NCBI GenBank assembly: GCA_022264855.1
Contig: JABYQU010000047.1
Coordinates: 1-64,000, forward strand
DNA from: Lenzites betulinus
Lineage: Eukaryota > Basidiomycota > Agaricomycetes > Polyporales > Polyporaceae
Length of the DNA: 64,000 bases
Reading direction: 5' to 3'
A program made the position numbers and the translations under genes. The notes beneath the pieces were generated by a model. The model made no database searches and was not told where the DNA came from. It was given only the letters and a program-made list of their open reading frames with translations. Of the stretch, positions 22,566 to 32,508 are shown piece after piece; position 1 is the first letter of the stretch; every line of letters begins with the position of its first letter.

Positions 22566-22571
22566 ATTGAA
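22566..22571. repeat. Target-site duplication ATTGAA, right of foldback element
   Basis: Partner of 19855-19860. Confidence 0.6.
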
Positions 22572-23530
22572 CCATGCATGAACCTGGGCACATACATCCC
22601 GTTGGGTAGACAGACCCGTCCTTCGTGGTTCCGGATACACCGCCCTGCGTCGACGTCTTCCTGGACAAAGGGGCAGTTCCGTAGCATGCAGCCGGCGTTC
22701 CCGCAATAGTGGCAGAAGCCGTCGTTCTGGTCCTGCGTCGCGTAGCTCCCCGACAAGCGATTCTGTTGCGACTGTGCGGCAGGACCAGGGGCGTTTCCTC
22801 GCTCGTTCACGGACTGTGCGAGCAATCGCAACAGAGGGGCGAGGTCTTCCACCTTTACTGACGGGTTCGCGACATTTGCGGTCGCGTTGGCGCTAGATGG
22901 GAGGGGGGCGGTTGCGAGCGTTCCGTGGAGGACAAACTTCGCGGCCTCGTACACTTTGTTTAGCTCGTAAGGGTCGTCCGGATAGTGGTCCGGGTCTTTG
23001 AGCTGCAGCCTCTGCGACACTTGGTCCCATAGGGGAGCGCGGATTCCTTTGACGAACAGACGCGACTGCTCGGACGTCGACAGTCGCGCTTGCGATATGA
23101 GGTAGGTGGTCATCGCGAAGAAGTCGCGATAGTAGCTGGATAGCTCGGTGATGCTAGTGATTGCGACGGCCGCTCGTCTTGCGACGAGTGCCTCGACATC
23201 TGCGACCGAATATTTGCGCGACTCTTCCGCGCCAGGGTATAGGTCTGTAACCGCTTTGACGAACTCGCGATACGCGACTCCAGCTCCATAGGCCGGGAGG
23301 CTCTCGCAGAGCTCGGATACGTCGATCGGTAGGTACCGCACTACCCACTGCTTGCGCTGTCGGTCCTCCTCTACTCCGCTGCGCTCGAAGAGCGCTTCGA
23401 TATCTTGAAAGAAGCGTCGCAGCGTACGCGGCTGTTCCGGAGTGAAGGTGGGCGCGGTCGAGTGACCTCGCGCTGGCATGGCCGGTCGCAACTGCGGCGC
23501 TGGTGGTGGCGCTTCCTGTGGTTCTGGCAT
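22572..23530 (-). pseudogene. Gag N-terminal and zinc-knuckle part, element 2 (split by foldback)
   Basis: Retroelement capsid/nucleocapsid protein. From the ATG at 23530 the frame reads MPEPQEAPPPAP, MPARGHSTAP, the capsid-like helical region (RTLRRFFQDIE, WVVRYLPIDV, LRLLAQSVNER) and a zinc knuckle near residue 265, CHYCGNAGCMLRNCP, which has a Cys in place of the usual His (CX2CX4CX4C). It ends in PNGMYVPRFMHG at the foldback insertion. The frame is open with no ATG for ~150 codons upstream to about 23987 and is similar there to element 1. The codons are rich in GCGA/TCGC. It lies directly behind primer-binding site and LTR. No protease or polymerase follows. Confidence 0.75.
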
Positions 23531-23994
23531 AACGTCCACGAATGGGTTCTCGAAGAGGTCCTCTAAGGGGGACAGGGGGGAATGAAAGGCTGGCGCTTGG
23601 TATTCAGTCGGTTCGCGGCCTTCCGAGTCGCGTGGTGTGGGACTAGCGGGTGAGAGGCTGGTCGGGGAGAGGTTTGCGATGGCTAGGGCCGCGTCGCGGA
23701 ACCAGTCGCAGGCTGCGGGGTCGCGTCGCAGAAGTTCGCAGCCGCGGTCGAGGAGAACAAAGACCGGTTCTATGATCGCAGAGAGCCTCTCGTCGTCTAG
23801 GTGGTGGCTGAACTGGGTGATGAGCAGCTTGAATCTTGCGACGAGTAGCTCGGAACCGAGATCGGGATCCTTGGTCGCTGCTCTTGTCTTGCGCTTCGGC
23901 GCCTGTTGTGTGCGTTGTCCCGGCTCAATGGCTGCTGCGACGACTGCCGTTTGGCCCGGGGAAGGAGGAATGCGGACTACTGCTTGCTATATCC

Positions 23995-24012
23995 CCCTCG
24001 CGGTGGGCTCCA
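23995..24012 (-). other. Primer-binding site of element 2
   Basis: TGGAGCCCACCGCGAGGG on the minus strand, three bases (TTT) after the LTR end; identical to the site of element 1. A tRNA ending ...CCCTCGCGGTGGGCTCCA would fit. Confidence 0.7.
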
Positions 24013-24015
24013 AAA

Positions 24016-24647
24016 TGATGCACTGGAACCTGCTATAACAGCAGGATAGAGGGCGCGGCCGAGAGCCTAGGGGGCGAGGCCGGACGTAGTGCGGGGAGGG
24101 AAGGATAATGCCTGCGAGTAAGGGCCGGTTTCCCTTCACTGGGCTTCCACGAAGCGTCGCAGGTCGCAGTCGTCCTGCTATCGCAGAGGGAAGGTGGGTA
24201 CGCGGTCCGCCGGTTCTATCGCAACCGGTCGCAGTGCCAGCAAATTGGTAAGGGGGCGTGGACGGGGCAGTCGCGATGGTCAGAGGAAGCCGCGATCGCA
24301 GTCACAAGTTCACGTCGCAGCTCGCGGTCGCAGTTCGCAGTTCGCAGTCGCAGTCGCAGTCGCAGTCGATACCAGGGCCGGTCTATGAGATCTGAGGGGT
24401 GGGGATTGCTTGCCTTCTGAAAACTACGAACTACGGAATATATACATGGACGATACCGGGTCGCTCTCCCAAAGTCCGAGATCAGCCGGTCGCACGGCCA
24501 GACTCCTGCTGCGACCACGATCCTCAGGCGCCCGCGACTCAGCCTGGGCGTGCGACGGCTCGCGACGGCTGCGACGGCTGCGCCTCAGCCTGTTACGCCT
24601 GTGTCCAGCTGTACCGTCCCGGCCTCAGCGGACCGCGGGTCGCATCA
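24016..24647 (-). repeat. 5' LTR of element 2 (copy B)
   Basis: 632 bp, TGATGC...GCATCA, near-identical to copies A and C. Its left end borders the primer-binding site; its right end joins the coding frame of a MULE transposase gene. Confidence 0.85.
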
Positions 24648-27564
24648 ACGTCCAACGTGATCGAGGTCTCTGTAAAGCACTCCGCAGAGCATGTAGCATA
24701 TGTGGACATTGCGTTGCCAGAGAAGTGGAAGGCGTTCATACATGAACATGCTCAAAGGCTGACGCCAGGAAAGGTACACAAATATTCACAGAACGAGTCG
24801 GTCATATGAACCTTGAGTTAATCTATGATCTAGATCTGGCAGCATATTCTGCAAGACGAAGGCACGGAAGCAGATATCCCTTTTGGGCCAAACGCGATCT
24901 ACTACTACTGGCACATCATTTCTCGTGAGGAATGGCGTCTTGCAGATAACCCGCTCGCATCAGCACGCAAATTCATCGAAACCCGTGGTGAAGAACACAA
25001 CATAGAAGTGCTTGACATCGCGGCAGAGCCAGGGACCGAGGTCCTCGGCTTCTATAATACAGACTTTGTCGCTGCGTGGGCCAGAAACACTCAGGAACTG
25101 GCGATGGACTCAACATGTTCGCTATTACTATATCTATTATCAATTATCTCTGATTTCAATGTTAGGGAACACCAACGGCGGCAACTTTGAACTGTTCGCA
25201 GCCGTTGCAGATATGAACCGTGCCGGCCTGCCGCTCGCGTTCCTATTCGTTCGGACCACAAAAGAAGCCGCGTCTGGCGCCAAGCAAGCTATTCTCGAAC
25301 GTTTTCTCTCACACCTGAAAGCATTCGGGGTCGACCCGGAGTTTACGTTGACAGACAAAGACTGGTCAGAAATCAACGCCATGGCTACAACTTGGCCCGA
25401 CGCCAAACAACAGCTCTGTTTCTGGCATGGTCTCCGGGCTGTCAAGCAGCGCCTTTGCAAATCAAAGGATACCCCGGCGTTCTATGACGCAGCAGTAGCT
25501 CATCAAGAGTTCAATTTTATTGATCTTGGGTTTGTGCCCCTTGCGCACCGGCCCGCGAACTCACAACCGGTACATTATTAGCAATATTGGTGTAATAAGT
25601 GATTTAACCTCAATTTTCAGCCCCCTGCCCCGCCATCGAAACCCGTGCCCCGTGTGCGCCTCCTTGTTGATGGCCGCCCACCGGTCCTCACAGCGTCACT
25701 CCCGAGAATTCGCCTCGCACCCAATATAATCGCACATGCCCTTCGAGGCAAGACACGTGGCTTTGATGTCCAGCGCGCTGGAAGCTGCGCGGCGCGCCCC
25801 TCGACCATCGTCCTCACAGAAGACGAAGAACACAGCAGCACAGAGTCCGAGCGGAGTGACAGCGGGCTGTTTTGGGCTGACCAGGCGGAAGCCGGTGTGG
25901 AGCTGGACGACGCTGGCTACTGGGTCTCAGAGGAAAGCCAATCAGAGGGCGAGATTGATGAGGATGACTACCGATATGAGGTCGACCATATCGAGCACGA
26001 CGGGACCAATATCGACCTCGAGGCGCCCTCTATTCCATCTGAGACCGGCCGCCCGGCAACTGTCCCCGACTACCAATTCTGCCCGCCTGCGCACCGCCTT
26101 CCTATCCTGCGGCTGTTTGCCAAGCACGCCTGCCAACATCCTCTGCTTCCAGAACGCCACGGAGTAGCGCGGTCAGCGGAGAATGTGTACCGTGACGCCG
26201 TGGAGGAGATCTATCGGCACTGCAAGACAAATCACCTCTGTGAGGTTTGGGCTTACTTATGGAACTCTTGGTATAGCCGGCCGCGGTGGAAGCTGTGGGC
26301 GCGATCGGCCCATCCAACTAGCATCCCCCGTAAGCGGACAACCATGATAGTTGAGGCACTCTGGCGAAACCTCAAGCGTCTGGTTCTCCATATGTACAAC
26401 CGGCCCCCGATCGACCTTGCACTCCACGCTATTGTCACAAAGTCATTACCGCCGTATCGGCAGACGCTCAAGAGGGCTATCAAGAACCCACGCTTAGGCC
26501 GCGCAGCAAAGCTCACCCATCTGCAGAAGGATCTGAAACGGTCGTGGGAGCGTCTCGAAAAGGTCCCCATCAAGGGCGTGTACGAGACGGACATCAAGAC
26601 CTGGACCTGCGACTGCGGCTCACAAAAATATCACGCCCATCTCCTGTGTAAACACCTTGTGCAAGCTGTTGGACATCCACCGGCCAATTGGTGGACATCC
26701 ATACTTCGCTATCATATTCCCCCCTTCTATACAGTCCCCATCGAAGGCATCGTTGCACCACCACCCGAGCATGTCGACAATTACGGCTGGGCCGAGCGTC
26801 TCCATAGCGCGCCATCGGCTATCATAGTTCCCCAGCACCAGCGCATCCAAGCGTCCCCCTCAAATCATTCTGGGTCTGAATCACCGGTCCACATTCCAGA
26901 ACATGAAGATGGTTTCCAATCGTCATCCTCTGTACGTCTTCGCTTCCCCTGCATATTGTATATTCTCATATTTTTCTATAGATTTGCTCCTCCCCGGCGA
27001 AGCCGCCACCAACTGGGCCAGATGGACTCTACCGGGTGAATGCAGGTGGAGGCGCAGGCTTTGCAGTAAGCATTATTTAACAATATTTTGCAGTATATTG
27101 ACAAGTTTGAGTAACAGCTCGAAGACGACGAGTCCGTTTCCATGGATGAAATCGAGCGCCGTCTCACGTCCGCGACCAATATCCTCCGCAGCCAGAACAA
27201 TAACCCCGATCTCCGATTTATTCAAAATGCGACTAAATCAATGTATTCCATGATCAAATGGGCATGCAAACTCGACCGGTGCCCTGCACCGGAGGTGATG
27301 GATGTGAATTCTGATGCTCTAACATGCTTCCTCCGCAGAGCATTGGCCTTATTTCAAGAGCACCGCCAGGCAGGGGAAGGGAAAGCACTGCGCAAGGCCA
27401 TCCGAAGTGTGCGCGGCGTGACAGAGTGGGTGCGTGCGCTTGAGCTAGCTGAATCCCGCCGCACAATGCCCATTACCAATACACGCCATCGCGGGGAGCC
27501 TAATCCGACACTTATCTACGGTTATCGGTACCGCGAGGAGGAGGATGAACTGGTCAATATGTGA
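24648..27564 (+). pseudogene. MULE-type transposase with SWIM zinc finger, 5'-truncated
   Basis: Mutator-like transposase. After splicing of about five introns (for example near 24771-24833, 25118-25166, 25569-25619, 26931-26981 and 27065-27117) the frame is open to TGA at 27564. Seen in order: SNVIEVSVKHSAEH and ALPEKWKAFI; the catalytic core with LAMDSTWNTNGGNFELF, AAVADMNRAGLPLAFLF (first Asp region), FTLTDKDWSEINAM (second Asp) and CFWHGLRAVKQRL; an acidic linker; VEALWRNLKRLVL (candidate Glu); and the SWIM finger CDCGSQKYHAHLLCKHLVQ. The C-terminus is a separate helical segment. The normal N-terminus is missing because the LTR at 24647 joins the frame at STSNV. No start codon of its own and no TIRs were found, so it is probably dead, although the remainder is well preserved. 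Confidence 0.85.
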
Positions 27565-27870
27565 AGATAATGTTACTTACATAGTGTCCTTGAAAACACC
27601 CTGCCCTCACCGATCTGACCCTTGTGGGTGCATATAGGTCCATACCCAAACACGTGGGCGGGTGGCTGACGGACAAGCCCGCGCGCATGACGGTGAGCGC
27701 GACGCGCGATCGCGCGCGCGAGGGTGCGCGACATCGCGACGTGCGCGAGCTCGCGTCAACTGTCGCGCCCGTCGGTGAACTAAGCGCCCGTACGGCGGCG
27801 GGACGGCAAGGGGGGCGCGCCACAGCGGAGTCCGAAATGCAGAACAAACCCGCTGGGCCATTAAGGTGAG
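27565..27870. other. Unassigned GC-rich spacer
   Basis: 306 bp between the MULE stop and the retroelement frame. It holds a GCGCGC/CGCGAC-rich stretch (27690-27760). No LTR matching 38070-38359 is seen, so the 5' LTR of the following element is absent. Confidence 0.5.
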
Positions 27871-30800
27871 GTGCCTGTTACCACGCCGACGACTGAGGAC
27901 ATACCCGGTGAGCATCTTAACTCTCACAGCCTGAGCTCTGATGCCCCCGCTGGATCTAGCCCCTTGACCAGCGTTGTCACTCCCGAGAGCCCTCGTCTTG
28001 GCGCCGAGCGTCGTCCCGGCCTGACTTATAGTCAGGTCGTCGCCTCGAGAAGCCCGTCCCCGTCGTTCAACGCGGGAGCGGAGACCTTTGGCTCAGAAGC
28101 CAACAATATATCTCATTATGATACACCTCCCCCCGAGACCGAAGGCACAGCTACAGAGCCTGTCGGTCGTCACCCGGTGACCGTCGAGGACGTCACTGAT
28201 GAAGATGAGAATGGGCCGTGGACCCCTGTTGTCCGCCGCCGCCGCACTCGAAGCACGGGCTCGATGCCCCTCCCGCGTGATGTCCCTCCTAGACAGCACC
28301 CCCGTCTCTCTACAGCACAGCAGGCCACTGTGCGTAAGGCGGAAGAACGGCTCGCGCAGTCAGAGCGCGAACGGATAGCTCGTCGCGCGGCGACGAGCCT
28401 CAACGCTATCAACTGTATCAGTTCCGAAAGCACCACTTCGCGGGGTGAAGGCCCCTCCAAACCGATGCCGAAGGGCAAGACTATTGATGCACGGAACTGG
28501 GGCGGGATCAATATACCTGAGCATGAGCTAGATCCCGAGGCTCAGCAGCGTGAGCTTGGCCGGTACTCCCCGGGAAGAACATCACATAATAGCATTGTGG
28601 ATGACTATGACAGTGACGAGCAGCATGAAATGCTGGATTACTGGAGGACTCGGAAAGGTGCCGAACCGACAGGGGGCTCGTCAAGCGCTGCGCTAATGCA
28701 GCAGATAAAACGACTGCAGCAGGAGCTCGATGCCTTGCGCAAGCAAACTCTCGACACCGAGGGTGTTGTGACCAAGCCGAGAAACAAACAAAAGAAGACG
28801 GTGCGGGCCCGCAGAAACTCATCCGGAGATGAGGCCGTTGAGACGGCTGCTGCTCGCGATCCTACCCACCGGATTAATGAGCATACGAAGGCTCCTCGCC
28901 GGTCATCCTTGCGACCAGTAACGCAGCTGGCGCCTGGAAGCTACCTGGGTCGTGCATTCGAAGAACTCATTGGCGGAGGAAGCCCAGGATCGGGCTCATC
29001 AGGTAGCTCGAGCTCGAGCACATCGAGTTCGCGGTCCTCAGAAACGGGACGCCCCACCCGGGCCCGCCGATCTTGTCGTAAAGACGACAGTAGTAGTGAT
29101 TCATCTGATAAGGATGCATCAGCCATGCACTCGAAAAGCAAGAAGAAGAAGCTTCGACTGAAGCCTGAGAAGCCAGAAGCATACGATGGGCGCGCCGATG
29201 CGCAAGTATTCCATAAGTTTATGAGACAAACAATTGAGTACTTGTCGGCCTTTGACGTCGAACGGAATATGCTTGTGTCACAAGCGTCGAACTTCTTGAA
29301 GGGCGATGCGTACAAGTTCTGGGTAACATCCGTCGAGTCGAAAGCCCCGCGCACCTGGACGCTGCGTCGGTTCTTCATTGAACTATTCAATTATTGTTTT
29401 CCGGTTGACTACCGTCTGCAGATGCGTGAGAAGCTGCGAACAAGCTCTCAGCGCGGAAGAACTGTCCGAGAATATGTGCACGAGCTGGAAAGCTTGTTCC
29501 TCATGGTCGGGTTTGTTTCAGACACCGAGAAGGTTGATAAGCTATGGCACGGTCTGAACGTTAGTATCCAAAAGGAACTCTGGAAAAGAGAACTCACGCC
29601 GACTAGTTCCTCATGGGAACAAGTTCGCGAGGCCGCGGAGCTGATCGAAATAGCCGACCGAGTCGGGCAGCGCCTCGGAAATGGAGGGCGCGAGCCTTTC
29701 TCGGGATATGACCGACGAAACGAAACCACGCGAAGTAATAACCCGCGGACTCGTGAACAGCGCGATAATCGGCGCAACTTGAGTCCCAGGACAGGTCGTT
29801 TCTCAAAGCCAACTGCCACGGGAAGTAGTGGCAGTAATGTTGACCGCCGACCCCGACAGGATGGACGTACATTCCGAACGAATGACCGATCACACGGGCC
29901 TGGGAATGGCCGCTCTGATGGCACCAGTACGGTCACATCAGCTCTCTCTAAGGAAGAAAAGAATGACTTAGCTGCGGCAGGGAAGTGCTTCACCTGTAAG
30001 AAGGCCGGACATTACCAGCGAGACTGTCCTACACGCAGCCGTGTGAAATCCGATAAGCCAGGAAAGCCTCCGGGGCTGACCTCCTACCACATGAGTGTGG
30101 GGCGTCCTGACAGCGCTGAGGAGCTTCGTGCACTGGCGGAAGGTACCGAGACGACTGCCGGGATTGACCTTTTTGCAATTCCGTATGACGTTGCACCCTC
30201 TGAGGATGAGGGCGACTCAGATTGGGATATGGACACACCAAATCCATTAGCATTATCCTTGGGTGACGATGAACGGTTCGGGTACATACCTGTGCGCATT
30301 GAGTTCCCTGCCACAATAGCTGAGGGACGGGAGCGAACAGCGCTCGGGGATCTGTATGCTCAACGGGCCGAGGAAGTCTTGAACCGTTGCGGCCCGTACT
30401 GTTGTGCGGAAACTCACTTTGATGGTGAAGATACATATGATGCGAATGTTTACCGCACCGCGCCGCTCTTGCATGTCATTATGCACTACCGCTTTGACAC
30501 GTTAATCGAGTCCTCCCGTTTGAAGGATCCAGATTTTGACTTACCACGATGGTACCGACAAGTAGTCGTACATTCGTTTGCACCCGATCATCAGCCGTGC
30601 TACCTATCGACCCATGGTGAGAAAATGGGCAATGCACTAGCCATAGGTGCGCGACGTACTCTGGAAACGGCCTTCCCATGGCCGGAGGGATCTTGCGCAG
30701 ATGTCTTGCGGTTCACATGTGTGCAGCGTGGAGGGCTCGTACGGGTCTTCGACATGTACCTGAGCCTGGCAATTGATATTCCATGTCATATGCTCGAGAA

Positions 30801-32508
30801 CATTGCATTGGACTTACCAAATTATTATGCAGTTCACGTGCGACGCTACTTTCGGCGCCCATTATTCTCACTTGATGACCTGTGCAAGGAGCTAGAGTCC
30901 ATATTTTCGGAAGCAGACGACGTGAACGACCCAGTCGTTTGCCTTGAACTGAACGCAGTCGGTCGCATGTCTGCACATGAACCTACGGATCGCCTAGTGG
31001 CCATCCAGCGCAATGCCGCAACGGCCCGTGACTTCACTCGCCTGATCCCAGAACCTGTAGTGGTCATGGTTCACATCAATGGACACCCCGCACGGGCACT
31101 CCTGGACTCGGGTTCACTATCCGATTTCATGTCAGCAAAACTCGCGCATCAACTGGGAGTACCCACGTTTGAACTAGAGAAACCGCTGCCGGTGCACCTG
31201 GCCGTGCAGGGGTCCCGAGCAAAGATCAACTACGGATGCCGTACTATCCTCGAATATCAGCGGATTAAGTCTGAGCGCTATTTTGACGTTGTTAACTTAC
31301 TACACTATGATCTGATCCTTGGAACACCTTTTCTGTTTCAGCATAAGGTGGCGTTTAGCTTCAATCCCACAACTATTGTGGTTGGAAGCACGAAGGCGTT
31401 GCCTATTGAGGGCAAGTCTGTCCATGTACTTCAGTCACATGCCGCCGAAATTCTAGAGGATCGACTCGAGTCCGCACGACAGGATCTTCGTAAGTATGCG
31501 GCGCCCATCTGCAAGGAAGCGAGTGACTCACCGTTGCCCCCGCTTCGCGCCATCAACCATCGTATTCCTCTCATAGACGAGGACAAGGTCTACTCTTGGC
31601 GACCGTCCAAATGCCCCGATGCTCTGCGACCCCTGTGGGTCGAGAAGCGGGACGCGTACCTCAAATCCGGCCGCTGGCGGATGACGAGTGCCAGGAACAC
31701 TTCACCAATGCTCCTCTTGACGAAGCCCGGAACGGGCGTAAAAGGGATCCCGCCTCGACTACGTGTGGTATGTGATCTTCGTGAGCGGAATGCAAATACG
31801 AAGAAAGTGACCTCACCTTTGCCTGATATGGAAGGAATATTACGGCGCATAGCGCGACACCCATACCGGTCACTCATCGATGGCAAGGATGCATACGAGC
31901 AGATTCGAGTGGAACCGGATCATGTTCAGCGAACGGCTATGACCACACCTGACGGAAATGTTGTCAGCCTCGTACTACAGCAAGGCGATTGTAATGCGGT
32001 AGCAACTTACCAGAGCCTAATGAACCATATTTTTGGCCCATATATCGGTGTTTTTCTTGATGTCTACCTTGACGATATTGCCATTTATTCGGACACCCTG
32101 AACGATCATGTTAAGCACGTCCATACCGTTATTGATATTCTCCGGCGTGAGCAACTCTACCTTAGTGCAAGTAAGCTGCATTTCCTGTGCCGTGAAATGA
32201 AGGTTCTGGGCCGCATCGTAGATGACGCCGGGATACGAATGGATCCGGACAAGGTTGACTCTGTAACAAATTGGAAGGTTCCGACAAGCAAGGAGCTTCT
32301 GCGAGGCTTCCTGGGCTCTGTCGGTTACCTTGCTGATGACATTGCAACGATCCGGATTCCGATGGGCATCCTTACAGCCCTGACGGGATCCGAAGTGTCC
32401 TTCAACTGGGACTTTACCCATCAGCGTGCATTCGATGAGATTCGACGGCTGGTTCAGGCTCACCGAGATCATCACCGAGTACCGCTAGATTACTCGCCGT
32501 CGGCGCCT
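27871..32508 (+). pseudogene. Gag-Pol, first part: Gag, zinc knuckle, protease, RT
   Basis: About 1545 codons open in one frame. The first ~570 residues form a Gag-like region with low-complexity basic parts and the capsid segment (FHKFMRQTIEYL, DYRLQMREKL, VREYVHELESLFLMV). A zinc knuckle, CFTCKKAGHYQRDCP, is near 29987-30031. The aspartic protease motif ALLDSGSLSDF is near 31093-31125. Reverse transcriptase follows with LIDGKDAYEQIRV, VLQQGDCNAVATY and the active site DVYLDDIAIYSD; then FLGSVGYLADDI and the start of RNase H. It breaks at YSPSAP where the short-TIR element inserted. The frame opens after a TAA at 27862 without a nearby ATG, so the true N-terminus has probably been lost along with the 5' LTR. 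Confidence 0.88.

Larger units (their letters stand above)
2566..24647 (-). mobile_element. LTR retroelement with sense gag and antisense gene cluster (element 2)
   Basis: Two direct repeats of 635 and 632 bp (2566-3200; 24016-24647), each starting TGATGC and ending GCATCA, bound the unit. A polypurine tract (minus strand, next to 3200) and a primer-binding site (23995-24012) are in the correct places for an element transcribed from right to left. Gag is on the minus strand at the right. No pol is found between the LTRs; instead three spliced ORFs run on the plus strand next to the 3' LTR. A KDZ transposon (7012-19566) and a foldback element (19862-22565) are nested inside. Without insertions the element would be about 6.8 kb. 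Left and right flanks are different genes (pol, MULE), so the ends may come from recombination between copies. Confidence 0.75.
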
